From Linnemannia schmuckeri (Eukaryota > Mortierellomycota > Mortierellomycetes > Mortierellales > Mortierellaceae), in contig JANATG010000001.1 in NCBI GenBank assembly GCA_029449235.1, positions 4,154,001-4,218,000 of the forward strand: a DNA stretch of 64,000 nt, given 5' to 3'. The translations under genes and the position numbers were made by a program. Of this stretch, positions 1 through 12,057 are shown one piece after another. Position 1 is the stretch's first letter, and every line of letters starts with the position of its first letter. A model generated the notes under the pieces. The model saw only the letters and a program-made list of their open reading frames with translations. It did not search any database and was not told where the DNA came from.

Positions 1-683
1 AATCGCCTCAGGGACTGGAGGAGGGTAGAAAGGGCCTTGGTCGGTAAAGGGCAGTCTGAGAGCTTAAGAGCTCGCAACTGATGGCAGTATGAGGCGATAC
101 GGAGTAATTCTGGGGTAGTCAACCAGGTTGCGTCGAGTCGCATGACAAGTTTTCCAAAGGACGCAAGACAGGCGGGAGAGAGTGTGTATCCATACTCTTC
201 CCTGTCGCTGTTGTCGTTTATTGACATCCTCCGCGAGTGTCGTCGTTGTGAAAGCGCCATTGTTGCTGTTGATGCCTTTGATGAGAAGCGTGATGAGGAA
301 AAAGGAGTGAGGGGACGAGACCGAGGGAGAGAGAGATGTTTCCAGAGGAAAGGCGTCCAGACCTGGTGCCATGTGTGACAGACACGAGAGGCGACTGCAA
401 GGTGAGGCTGGTTCAGGAAGCATTGTAATGCGTAGGCGAGTTCTGGCATCAGCAGCACTCTCTCCCAAGTGGCCTGTGTTCTAGTTGCAGGCGGCATTGG
501 TCCTGTTCCTGACTTTGTTTGTGTTGTTGTTGAAGGCGATGAAGAGGAGGGTTGTCGAGGTGTTACTGTTGTTGTCTGTGCATCGACTTTTGATGATATT
601 GATCTTGCTCGTTGTCTTGCGGGTGAATCGGTGTTGGGTGGTGGTAGTGTTGATTGCGCAGACCTCGAGTCGAATTTCAGCAT
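1..683 (-). CDS. F-box-like / leucine-rich repeat protein, N-terminal part (cut by window edge)
   Basis: One uninterrupted frame runs from the ATG at 683-681 to base 1 (227 codons), so the gene continues beyond the left edge. Residues 1-70 are a low-complexity Ser/Thr/Pro/Gln leader. Residues about 72-118 look like an F-box: WERVLLMPELAYAL, then a hydrophobic stretch ending in VASRVCHTWHQVW and FLWKHL. After a Ser/Arg-rich linker, the last visible 40 residues (TPELLRIASYCHQLRALKLS, then SDCPLP and LLQSLRRF) have leucine-rich-repeat spacing. F-box proteins bind Skp1 and bring substrates to SCF ubiquitin ligases, the LRR part usually binding the substrate; this role is inferred from architecture. 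A more distal start is possible, but a stop-free low-complexity leader fits this one. It shares a divergent 321-bp promoter with the alkyltransferase gene. Confidence 0.72.
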   Translation of the reverse strand, partial: MLKFDSRSAQSTLPPPNTDSPARQRARSISSKVDAQTTTVTPRQPSSSSPSTTTQTKSGTGPMPPATRTQATWERVLLMPELAYALQCFLNQPHLAVASRVCHTWHQVWTPFLWKHLSLPRSRPLTPFSSSRFSSKASTATMALSQRRHSRRMSINDNSDREEYGYTLSPACLASFGKLVMRLDATWLTTPELLRIASYCHQLRALKLSDCPLPTKALSTLLQSLRR

Positions 684-1004
684 GGTTGTGAATTATCGTT
701 ATGTGAAAGTGTGTTTGTGTGAGTGAATAGGAGACAACTTTGCTGACCAAACAAAATACGAAGTGTGGCTGCGGTCTGTCCGTTTTAGTGCATGAGTCAA
801 GTCAAGCCGCAGGCAGAGTGCACTGGTTGGCTATCGGTGCCACCAATTTTTGACTTAATATAAAAATGATTTCAACTCACTTGCTTATTTTCTTTTTCAT
901 TTGGCATTCTTCTCATATTCCACTTTTGACACATTCGCTTTCCTCTTTGTCCTCTTCATTCATTCTCTCCACCCTTTCTTTTTTCCATCTCAGAACATAA
1001 CTAA
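684..1004. other. Divergent intergenic promoter between F-box/LRR gene and alkyltransferase gene
   Basis: This 321-bp spacer lies between two start codons on opposite strands, so it should hold both promoters. The right half is T- and CT-rich (about 885-990), as expected of a fungal leader reading rightward. No clear TATA box was seen. Confidence 0.5.
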
Positions 1005-1856
1005 ATGCCAGCTGAAAGAATCACCGTTGTCAAGCGAACAGCTGCAACCACTGCTGCTGCCAGCCCTATCATTTCAAAGGCAAAACTTCTCAAAACTACG
1101 ACACCTGCTGCTGCTACCACCACCACCACCACCACCACCACTGCAACCGCTATGGTCGTGGAGACATTGGATCCTACCAAAAAGCCCGTCGCTATTGACG
1201 AGGACATCGAGAGTAAGCCTTCGCTTCTCGCTGTAAATGCTTGCAAAAGCACAGGGAAGACTTAAAAGGGATCGCGAATTCAACCTTTTTTTTTGGCATT
1301 AATCCTCTACGTCCTTTAGCGATTCACTTGTACCCAATGTCGCAAAAGGATCGCGAGAACGCTGTCAACCGACACACTGGTCGCAAGGTCACGCCCTTCC
1401 AGTTCCAAGTCTATGACCTTTGTGCCCAGGTAATTTCATCCGCCGCAGTCTTTTGGTTCACTTGCCCTTTTCCTTCTTGCATTATTTTTTCGTTTACAGT
1501 CGCTCACGTGCAGTCTTCCTTTCCACCTCTCCTACCTACAACAGATTCCAAAGGGTCATATCTCGACGTACAAGCACCTCGCAGACGCCTTGCACTCATC
1601 CCCCAGGGCTGTCGGTCAGGCTCTCAAGATTAACCCCTATGCCCCTCTTCCTGTGCCCTGCCATCGTGTCTTGGATTCGAAGCTCTTTATCGGAGGATTC
1701 ATGGGTCAATGGGCCAAAGGCGAGAAGATTGACAACAAAAAAGCCAAACTGTACCTTGAAGGGGTTGCGTTTGATGAGACAGATCATGTTGTGAAGCGAG
1801 AGGATTTGATTTTTCATAACTTTTCGGTTGTCGTCAAGGCTGTTGACTCTGCGTAA
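1005..1856 (+). CDS. MGT1: O6-alkylguanine-DNA alkyltransferase (methylated-DNA-protein-cysteine methyltransferase)
   Basis: Three exons (1005-1212, 1320-1429, 1545-1856) join in frame to 209 residues, close to the human enzyme. The protein transfers an alkyl group from O6-alkylguanine in DNA to its own cysteine, a one-shot suicidal repair reaction in the nucleus. Seen directly: the active-site motif PCHRV with Cys at residue 145, preceded by the recognition segment RAVGQALKINP that carries the Arg finger, and followed by the GGFMGQWAKGEKIDNKK region. The N-terminal 70 residues are family-atypical low complexity with nine consecutive Thr codons from a CCA/ACC microsatellite. The donor at 1213 and acceptor ending at 1319 give a phase-1 join. 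A shorter start at the ATG at 1337 would drop the Thr-rich leader; the longer form is preferred because the frame joins cleanly. Confidence 0.92.
1112..1142 (+). repeat. (ACC)n microsatellite encoding poly-Thr
   Basis: A run of ACC/CCA triplets inside the first exon of the alkyltransferase gene encodes nine Thr in a row. Such triplet runs expand and contract readily, so residue number here probably varies between strains. Confidence 0.8.
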
Positions 1857-2110
1857 GAGTACGGTGGAGCAGTGGAACGTTCTGTGATTCTTCTACTATT
1901 TCGCTGCGCGCTGTGCATATATCCTTCTGTACCATAAAATAAAATTCTAGTTCCTGCGAAACAATGCCCCCCTTTGTTGTTGTTTGTTGCCGTGTTAAGT
2001 TCCCACTGTGCGACTGTAGCATCAAAATCACGCATGCTTGTCACAATCATAATGTCATTGCTGTCAACTCCAACGCCTCCACAATAACTCGCTCTGCGCC
2101 CAAAGCAACA

Positions 2111-3004
2111 ATGGCGACCGTACCATCACCATCACAACCTCGTATCGCCTCCCTCGCCATCCCTCATTGCAATTTTTTAATCGCTTCTTCTTCCTCCAAC
2201 ACAACACGTCAGAGCACTTCAGGGACCCAGGGCGGTCATATGTCTCAAAAGTTTCTCAGGATCCATGTGTGGAGGATTGCAGCACAGCTGGATCTGGGGA
2301 ACATGCACAAACGAGGCAAGGGCACGAAGCAAGACCACTCCAAGGCCCATGGTTGGTATCATCAGGCAGCTAACCAAGGTCAGGTCAGTGCTCAGACCCG
2401 TCTGGGCGAGATGTATTCAGCTGGCACCGGTATCTCGCACGACATGTTGGAAGCCTCCAGATGGTTCCAGAAGGCCGCCGATCAAGGAGACGCCGTCCCA
2501 GTGTCGTCGTGATAATCTGTACGATTATATCCAAGGAATTCCGCAGAGCGGCAGGTGAGCCATGGAGTGATATCTCAAGTCTACTGATCAAGGGTTTTTC
2601 TGGTGCAACAATATCTAGGCTTTCTGCATTACAATGGTCATGGCGTCCCGGCGGATTGCTCCCAAGTGATACTCTGGTTCCGTAAGGCAGCTGTCAAGGG
2701 TGCTACGGACTCGCAAAACATTGTCGGCGACATGCATTATCTGGGTCAGGGCGTTCCACAAGATTTTTACAAGGTGGCGGAGTGGTACTTCAAGGCGGCC
2801 AAACCTGGAGATGCGATTGATCAGAACAAGATGGGCCAGTTTTGTGAGTTTGGTCTGGGTGTGCCCCAAAGTATGTCTGCCGCGGTGGATTGGTATCGTA
2901 TGGCTGCTAATTTGGGACTTGCTGCTGCTAGGGAAATATTGGATCAGTTGCAGCAGCAAGAGTATGACGTTCGACAAGTCCACACCGCTTGCGGTGAACA
3001 ATAA
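2111..3004 (+). pseudogene. Broken Sel1-repeat (HCP-like) gene
   Basis: From the ATG at 2111 a frame reads through a Ser/Thr leader into Sel1 repeats (LDLGNMHKRGKGTKQDHSKA, then HGWYHQAANQG; RLGEMYSAGTGISHDMLEAS). It breaks at about 2495, where TGA and TAA follow a shift. The next frame carries NLYDYIQGIPQSG to about 2555, and the following repeat has ATG GAG TGA at 2562-2570 where relatives read AMEW. Repeats resume in a third frame at about 2603 (YLGFLHYNGHGVPADCSQ; GDMHYLGQGVPQDFYKVA) and end at a normal stop at 3002-3004. Sel1 repeats are alpha-alpha hairpins of about 36 residues that scaffold protein complexes. At least two frameshifts and one nonsense codon mark this copy as dead unless unrecognised introns remove them. 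Confidence 0.75.
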
Positions 3005-6000
3005 ACGTTTTGTTATTGGCGAAAAAAAAAAAGGTGAAACAAAAACCTGTCCTTTCGTAACGCGTCAGACAAACGCGTTAAGCGATTATTTTACCGCGAG
3101 AAGACCAGCCTATTTTTTTGTCCTGCTGTTAGAGTTTTACCAGAGAGGATACAGAAAAATATAACCGCTTGAACTGTTGCTGCTGTGACCTAATATATGC
3201 GCTCTAACCACTATGCATTTGGCCTCTTTTTCTGGCCTTTTCCTTTTTTATCGTTTCCTCTGTTGTTAAAATCATCGACACTCATCCCTCTTAACTCATC
3301 CTCTTCCTTTTTTCGTTCCACGATTCCCTTCCATCGACACAGTCGATCCTTCTCTAATCAACACATCCGCTCTGGTTCCTTCTTTGGATATAAAATGCAA
3401 GACGGACATTGTTGGAACATAGGGTCGTTTCCTTTAAACTAATTTAGTGAAAAGGAATAAAAAAACGTGTTGTACAGTGCGGCCGTAATTGTGAGCCAAA
3501 GATGCTTTTTGGATGAAATTTTTCCAAACTCTCCTGCCATAATGCTCTTGCTATACACACGACTTGATCGTTTCAGTCATCAATATCTCAATTTACCTTG
3601 AAGAGAACAAATAAAAAAATAAAAAAATAAAAAAAATAAAAAATAAAAAAAAAAAGAGAGAGGACATGTCGAAAGACAGCTCGGCAATGACACGATGGGG
3701 AATGTATTGGCATACATGTTGAGAGACTGAGCGGCAAGAAAAGAGAAAGAGAGTAGGGAAGACCGAGTGTGATCTATCTAGGAACAAAAAGAAGGAACTA
3801 GGAAATCTTAGATGCTGCAGCATCTACAGCACTGCAGCTGCAGGTGTTTAAGAGAAAAAAAAAAGATGACTATGCATACAGAAATACATCCTTCCTATTT
3901 TCCCTTGTCGTCGTCGTCTGTTGTCGTTGTTGTTGCTGTTGTACTTGCCTTGCCCTTTTGTCATATCCGTCCTTTTTCAGGACGTGCATATGTGTGTTGA
4001 ATGCCAAGGAAAGAAAATCTTGGCGATTTGTCAAACTGACTAACATGACAAGAACGGGCGCAGCCTTCTTCTTGGTTTGTCTACGTGTCCAGCTGGCCTT
4101 GAAAATTGTATGTGTGTATAGATCTGGGTGGGGAAGAATGGAGAACATCCCGCAAAGAACACTCCAACGACGACGATGTACCCACACACAGTGATACGTC
4201 TAGACCCATCATTTTTTTTCTTTCTTTCTCCTTTCTCTGTCCCACCTACACTTCCGAATCGCCCTTTTCTAATAACGCGTCATTTCTCCGATGCGTGTTG
4301 CGCGTTTCCTCCCCCCCCCCCCTTTTTTTTTTTCTTCTTTCACTTTCACTTGATATCGAGTGCTCAATCGTCGAAAATCAAACACTATTATTCCCAGTTA
4401 GATAGCAAGTTAACAAAACGCGTGAAGAGGAGTAAGGCGGAGTGTGATAGGATTGCTGTCCGTCGACCCAACCTCAACGGTATATAGAGGGAAAAATGAT
4501 TATAAAAGGGGTGATCGGCACAAGAGAGGGATAAAGAACACAATGAACAAAAGGCTCTCACACGTAATAAACTGGATATATCTACTCTTTTTGTTCATCC
4601 ATACGACAGTGTAAAAGAGGCCATGCAACTAAAAGAACAATGCCCATTTCATGAACGATCACTTTTGCAGATGATTGTTTACAAACCAAAAAAAAAAAAA
4701 AAAAAATGGAATAAAAAAGGGCCATGCAAGCAAGGCAAGGGAACGACAGATGGATAAGTAAGCAACAAAACAATAAAACAGCCAAATGCAAGCGAAGCAC
4801 ATGCATTTATTCATCAAGACAGCGAAATGAAAGGAAAGAAGAATAGTATCACATCGTGAAATGGCAGAGTAAATTGGATCGACCAACCTGACAGTATACC
4901 CTGTGTACCGAACTGAATAGGAGAGAATCAAAGTGATAGCGAGCGAGAGCGAGCAACAGGGAAAGAATGATGTCTATTTTGGTCCCTGATTTGCAATCTA
5001 GGGCAAAAAACTGCAAATCCTTGCTCATTCAGCCTTCCTTCTTCCCTTCTCTCCATCCTCCTGTCACTCTCAACTTGGTAACCAAAACTGGTGTCATGAT
5101 CCTATTGGCATGTCTAGTTATGTATCTAATATTGTATTGAGTAGCAGAAGGAAAGAGAAAGAGAGAGCCAAAATGGCCAGGGCTTTTTCTCTTGTTGACG
5201 ATTGTTGTTGTTAGTTCCGGGAGATGGTGTATCCGTTATAAACAAAAAGACCAGAGAAAAGTATTCCTTCCAAGACTCATGCGAACGGAATAACAATAAG
5301 CATCAATAAGAACAAAGGCCGTGCTGGGGGTGGGCGGTATGCTTCGATCACGGATAAAGCGGGGAGGAAGAGGAGGAAGGAGGAAGGAGGAAGGAGAAGG
5401 ATGGACACAAAAAGGAGAAGGAGAGAGAAGGAGGATGTTTTTGTTTCATGGCAAAGCAAAAGACGTTACGGGAAGGTGAGAAAAAAATAATAACAGCACG
5501 ACAACAGAATGATAAAAAATGGGGTAAGAACCATTCAAAAGTCGCGTCATTTCTCCTATTGAAGGTAAGTATGGTGTGTTTGATGAAATAACAATGGAGC
5601 GATAGGGATAGGGATAGGGATAGGGATAGGGATAGGGATAGGGATAGAAAGAAATTTTTTTTGTTAGCAGTTAAAGACGAAAAAGACGAGCGGCGGGATC
5701 AACTCATTCATTGCCGAGGAGGTGTGTAATGATGCAGTAGACGAATATAACGATAAGCAGTGGCAAGGATTGCGGTCATCCATAAATCAATATCATTGCA
5801 ATGAGATGGATCCAAAAGTAGTCTCTGCTATGTTCTGTATGCGGGGTGTCCAATGAGTATTGCTTAAACCTGTCAACCTGTCCTGTCAAAATAAAAAGAA
5901 TCAAAGAACAGTAAGGGTTGTTTGTTTGTTCAGGCAGGGGTTCATTTGATTGGAACAAGAAGCAAGGTACAGTTCAGAGGCACACTACATGCAGAGATGC

Positions 6001-9000
6001 GCTATGTATTAACACCATGTACCTATAAGTCGCACTAAGCAAGTTACCCATCCATCACCGCCACTTTTACACCATGAAGATTTGTGTGTACAAGAGTCGT
6101 TGGTAGAGCGTAGAATGGCGTGCTAACAAATGCGCATAGTCTAAAGGTGTCACGTCTTTGCACTTGAGAATTGTGTCACATCCTGCTCTCTGATTGGCTA
6201 AACGCGTCCCTTTTTTTTGTTTCTCTCTTCCTTTGTTCATTTTCAGTCTTGTTTGTTGTTTGTTTCGCTGTTGTGGTTGTTGGCTGAGCCCTTTTTCTCT
6301 CTCTTTCTCAATTGTTTCTTTTCCCTTCAAAACAGCGACGATATATATGGCGTTGTACGCCAAACAACAACAACAAAAAAAGGACAGAAAAGAGGGAGGA
6401 GAGAGAGATAGAGAAAAGGTTTCAAAGCACCGACCAGAAGGCATACAAATCCCTCCCTCTTCTCTTCCTTCCTTCATTCTCTCTTGACCCTTTCTGCGAA
6501 AAAAAAAACACGAATTCTTTTTTCTGTTCGGCTGAACGGGTAAAAAAAAACTTTGAGTAACAAAAGATTATTGAAAGGGGATGAGGCTGGCTAGAGAAAA
6601 AGAGGAAGAGGGAGCAACAGAGAAAGAAAGTGAGAGTGAACAGGCAGATCAGATGCCCTCTGTTTGCCTCGTTTTTTTGTTCACCTCACGCACCTGGATT
6701 CTCCCTTCAGAGAAAAAGGGATGGCATGTCATTTCTACATGCCTTGCTGTTGCTCTAGAGTTGCAAGGCCATGGGAGACAATACTCATTACCTATTTGCT
6801 TTTCCCAGCAATCTTTGTTGGCTTTTCTCCTTTCTCAAAAAAGTGTCTAGTCGTCCAGCCATGCCTGCTGTTCTCCTTCTTTCCTACTGCAATTCTTCAT
6901 CAGTTGAATTTCTTTCTTGTTCAAACAAACAATATTCGGACTCTTCATTTCCGTGTGGTTTCTGTCGTCTGACAATTCAAATTTTGGTCCTACTTTGTGT
7001 TGTGGTATGTGATTGTAGGCCAAGACACGATTGTACCGAACATGCATCGGAAAAGAAGGACTGACACAAAAGTGAGAACCAGGGCAGAGGAAGAACAAAC
7101 AAAGCTAGACCCGCAAACGCATCACACAGTACGGGGATGTAAAGGATGTTGGGCGCGCGTCGACAGGTAAGGATTGTGGGTAAGTGGGCGTTATCGTCGT
7201 TTTGTGATTATAATACAAAAAAGGACACAAATCATAAAAAGAACAACTATGAAATGAAAATAAACGAGTATGCATACCTTGGTTAATGGATGAGCCAAGA
7301 GAAATGGAGACGAACAATGTGAAAGTGAAAAAGGATGCTATCGATCGGATTTGTTTGCGTCACTATCGCACACTGCGTTTTTATCGTCGTTTTATCGCTG
7401 GCTATCATTCATTTCGGACATGCAGACAAACGGACCAAGGAAGTGCTGGAGCGTTTGCTCGGACCTGATGATTTTTTTCCTAGAAGTCCAAACTATCGTC
7501 GATTTCTCGTGAAAGTGAAATGGTGGATATGTATTTGTTTGTACAATGAAATGAGCATTGAAAAATGACGGTGCATGTACTATGTTCATCGGATTGGCGA
7601 CGTGACATCTCAGCATTGCAATTGAGCATTCATCGATGCTTTTTTGTTTCTGTTGTGGGCGCGCGTCGAACATTGGAAGGATAAAGGCGTAAGGATAGTG
7701 AGCGGTAGGCATAGATGAGGGGGATCATTGAACGAAATTAGTTGGATTTGCGAAGGGAGAGAGGGAAAGAAGAAGGAGGAGGGTTGAAGTCGACACTTTT
7801 TTTTGCGACCCTGATTCTCTGCCTGTAGTACGTTGTTGTTTCCCAAGAATAGGAAGCAGAGAGAGTTGCGACTGCGGGTACGAGGGTGAAGAAGCGAGGG
7901 GTGGTGCAAAGTGTTACTCTAAAGCAGAGGATTTCAATTCAATTGAGAAGGACAAATTTTTGCTTCGGCAGGGGCGACAAGTGAGCGTATGGCGACATTA
8001 AAGGCACTGTGTGGTGCCATTTTGCCCATGGCTCATTCTTTGTTTTGTATAGCAAGTGGGATGTAGGCTATTCACTCATTTGTTATTTGTTTGTTCGATG
8101 AATCGGTGAGGAGCGGGGAGGAAAGATGGCCCATGTGTATAATATAGGGAGTTTGAACGAAAGTTGCGATGCACATGCCACTCGCTTACTCAGTGTCTTT
8201 GCACTGAATACTGGTGCTATCTATATGGAACAAGGGACAAACCCTTGTATATGTGTGTGTATGTGTATGTGTGTTGTGTGTAGATCAGCTAGTCAGGCAA
8301 TTGAAGTGTGATATGTGCATACCCACCACATCCAGATAAATATGCGCCCACGTTTGTCGCCTGTCCCCACCTTCTCTCCCTTTTCTCTCTCTCTTCTACT
8401 TCCCTGTTTTTCTCTTTTCTCCTTTCTTCCTTTTGTCATCTCGATCGAATAACCTTTTTGTCTTTTGCATTTCATTCATTTCGTACACGCACACACACAC
8501 TCTCCACTCCTGTCCTCTTCTCCTCCTCTCATTCTCTTAAGCACTCTCAAACTCAATTCTCTTCTCGGCTCTTCATCAACAGCAACTTCAACTCTCCACT
8601 TACCCTCATTTATTCATTCATTTATTCACTCATTCAACTCATCAACCAACAACACTCTCCACTCTTCCTACCCACCCTCTCCCTGTTTATACGTACGTCC
8701 ACTTATCCCCCTGTCTCCTTCTATACGTCCGCATTTTTTTTTCTCCCATAACATACATAATCCCCTCGACTCCACATCTGTCTTCACTAGTCTCCTTCTT
8801 CCTTGCACTAAACAGTTCCTTTGTGTCATATCCCTCCTAATTCACACACTCAACAAATACAAGAGCATCGTTTTCTACATCCTCCTCCTCCTCCTTCTCC
8901 TTCTCCGTTCGTCGTCATATTTCTCCATTCAATCCCAGCCCAACCCTTGCTTTTGTCCTCACAGATCTCCCCTATTTTTTTTTTTTGCACACTTTCACTC

Positions 9001-9546
9001 GTTCTCGCACTACTCCAAAGCAGCCAGACAACCATCAACAAACAGCAACAAACAACAATATAACCCTCCTGTTTTTTATTTTCTTTTGTTTATTCTATTT
9101 GTGCACGCCTTTCTTTTTGCAGGTTAAATTAAACTTCTTTTTCATCACTCGTCTGTCTTTTCTTTTCCCTTTCTTTTCTTTTCTCACACAAACAAACACT
9201 CTTTATTTCGGTTTTCTTTTTCTCTTCAACCCCCCCCACTCGACCAATTTCTTCTCTTCTTCAATCCTTCCTTCCTCCACTCACACAGACACACATAAAC
9301 ACATCACCTCCTCCGTAGCGAATGGACTCGTCCCTCTCGTGAACAACGCTCCCCATTCTCGCCTCGTCTCTCACTCCTCTTCTCTCTCACCCCTCTTCTC
9401 TCTCACTCCCTCAGCAAAGCCTCGCTCCCGCTCACACTCACACCCACACTCACACATTCTCCTCCACTCCTTGCAATAACAAAGCCAATCAGTACTTCGT
9501 TCTCATTCATACACACAAAAACAATACACAACAAACAATAATAACA
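3005..9546. other. 6.5-kb gene-poor region with low-complexity sequence
   Basis: No convincing gene was found on either strand across 6.5 kb. The stretch holds A/T homopolymers (around 3610-3655, 4683-4705), a C13T11-type run near 4311-4333, a hexamer repeat at 5601-5647, and a TATA-like TATAAAAG at about 4501 followed by a 22-codon hydrophobic reading frame at 4543-4611. A canonical inverted CCAAT box lies near 6191. The final 1.2 kb (8340-9540) is strongly CT/CA-rich and is probably the leader of the following F-box/WD40 gene. It could hide noncoding RNA or small multi-exon genes that cannot be settled by eye. Confidence 0.55.
5601..5647. repeat. (GATAGG)n hexanucleotide tandem repeat
   Basis: Nearly eight perfect copies of GATAGG lie in the gene-poor region. 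The unit read as TAGGGA differs by one base from the common fungal telomere unit TTAGGG, so it may be an altered interstitial telomere-like tract or an ordinary microsatellite. Confidence 0.95.
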
Positions 9547-12057
9547 ATGGCCTACGACTCGCCATCCCCAGCAGACACTGCAGAGTTGTTGGCCCCCTCC
9601 CTCTGTCTCAACCCAGACGCCATCGAGGATCTTGCACCCGTCCAACCCTCAGAGGCTAATCTCCTCCCAGACTCATTCCCAACCCTTTCTTGGTCAGAAC
9701 AGTCCTCTGCAGACCATAGGGCAGCAAAGGCAGAAAAGCGACTCTGTTACCGACATCGTCCAGACTTGCGATCTAAACGAGCCGCTGACGAGATTCAACT
9801 TGATCAACTCCAACAGGTAACAACATATTTCTCCCCAACTCCAGTTTGCTCTGTCATTTTCTTCATCCTTTTGTTATGTAGTCAAATCTTTGTACAGTTA
9901 CCAACAACAAACGGCACACCAACCAAGGCGGATCGTTTCTTTTTTTTTGTTTGCCTTGTTTCCTTTGTGTACACTATTCCCTGTGCATGAGTTTAAATGA
10001 CTAACCCTTCCGCCCAAAACAACTTGGCTTACCGTGATTAGGATATCAAACGCCTGCCTCACCAGGATCAACAGATTATCTCTCACATCTGGTCTCTGTT
10101 TGGTTCCGCACCAGCAAGCCATCGCCAGCTTGTCCTCAGTGGCCTCTTGACTCAATGCTGTGTGCCCCAACTTTCTTTCCTCTCCAACCACCTCCAGCCT
10201 CTGCTCAGAATCGATTTTCTGTCCATCACTCCTCCCGAAATCGCCTTCCGCATCCTCTCCTATCTCGACGCTACATCCCTCTGTCACGCTGCTCAGGTCT
10301 GCAAGAGCTGGAAACGTCTCGCCGACGATGATGTGGTCTGGCATAGGATGTGCGAGCAGCACATTGGCCTCAAGTGCACAAAATGCGGATGGGGCTTGCC
10401 TCTGCTTGAGAAGAAGAAGGTCAGGTCAAAGCGGCAATTAGATCAGCATCAACAACAACTTCAATATCAGCATCAGCAGCAACAACAAGCATTACAATAC
10501 CACCACCACCAACAACTCGCCCAATCACAACAAATCCAAGAGGTCCAGGCGGTAGCAGCTGTATCGCCTACTAACGGTCACACAGCCGACGAGAGCGTTC
10601 ATGAAGACCATCACGATCACCATCACAATGACCACGAGCAAGGACATGGACACGGACACGGACGCGGGGCCGGAAGCAGCAGAGTCGAAACAACACCTCC
10701 TCATCCCTCACCACCAACATCCACTGCTTCCTTATCACCCACAGAATCTACGCCATCCTCTGGGTGGCCAACGCGACGTCGTAGTGCACCCAACGACAAT
10801 GATAACGAAGAAGATGTAAACCGGTCTCAGAAGCGAGTCCGTCGGGATTCTCGCTCACCGTCGCCCTCATCATCTTCATCGTCAAAGTCCGGTGCTAAGC
10901 GTTCTGCGCCCTTGTTTCAATCACCAGAACCGCCAGTCAAGCCTACGGAGCTGGTGACAAAGAGACCATGGAAGGAGATTTATTCGGAGCGTCTGATTGT
11001 AGAGAGGAACTGGCGAAAGCGTAACTACCGACTGAAGGCGTTCCGGGGCCATACCGACGGCGTGATGTGCCTTCAGTTTGACGACTCGTTCTTGATCACC
11101 GGCTCATACGACAACACTGCCAAGGTCTGGAACATTGAGACGGGCGAATGTCTTCGCACCCTTACCGGACATGCTTTGTGCGTGCGCGCACTCCATTTTG
11201 ACGAGGCCAAGTTGATTACAGGATCGATGGATCGTACTCTTAAGATCTGGAACTATCACACGGGTCAATGCATCCGCACACTCCAGGGACATACCGATGG
11301 CGTGGTCACTCTTGATTTCGACTCTCGCATTCTCGCTTCTGGATCCGCCGACGCCACTATTAAGATCTGGAACTTTGCGACAGGCGAGTGTTCGACTTTG
11401 AAGGGCCACGGTGATCTGGTCAACAAGGTCCAGATCTACAAGAAGAATCTGCTGGTGTCGGCCAGTGACGATACAACGGTAAAACTGTGGGACATTGCTG
11501 CGAGGACGTGTCTCCGAACGTTTAAGGGACATGTCGGACGTGTTCAGTGCCTCCAGACATCGGGTGATGCTCTGATTTCGATTATCGCCGACCGTATCCG
11601 CAAGCGACCCCTGGAGAGCACACAGAACAACGGCTCGCAGCAGGGAACCAACGGAACTCTCTGCAGCATTAATCGGTCGGGAGTTGTCGAGAATGCGCCT
11701 CCATCACCCTTGCAAGATGTTAATTCGGATACGGAAACCCGAAGCATGATGCCGATTATTGTTACAGGTGGATTGGATAACACTCTCAAGATATGGGATG
11801 CGGACCTGGGCGAGTGTCTGAACACGCTGTTTGGACATGTTGAGGGAGTGTGGTCACTTGCGTTTGACAAGCTGCGTATCGTGTCTGGCTCGCTGGACAG
11901 GACGATCAAGGTGTGGGATACAGAGAGTGGACGGTGTCTGTACACGCTGACGGGCCATGATGGCCCTGTTACATGTGTTGGGCTCGGAGATACACGTATC
12001 GTGAGTGGTTCGGACGATGGCGTTGTCTTTGTGTGGGATTATGGCGTGCACTCTTAA
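9547..12057 (+). CDS. F-box/WD40 protein, SCF ubiquitin-ligase substrate receptor (Met30/SconB type)
   Basis: Two exons (9547-9816, 10042-12057) give 761 residues. Family members bind Skp1 through the F-box and phosphorylated substrates through the WD40 propeller; Met30/SconB controls sulfur-assimilation regulators and the cell cycle. Seen here: an F-box at about 147-195 (SITPPEIAFRILSYLDATSL ending in VWHRMC), directly followed by CTKCGWGLPLLEKKK, a block I associate with Met30/SconB proteins. A Gln/His-rich linker, a His cluster near residues 272-292 and a Ser-rich basic segment follow. Seven WD repeats run from about 421 to the end (GHTDGVMCLQF, GHALCVRALHF, GHTDGVVTLDF, GHGDLVNKVQI, GHVGRVQCLQ, GHVEGVWSLAF, GHDGPVTCVGL). 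Blade 5 carries an insertion of about 60 residues. Cdc4-like identity is the main alternative. The long CT-rich leader suggests complex 5' control. Confidence 0.88.
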
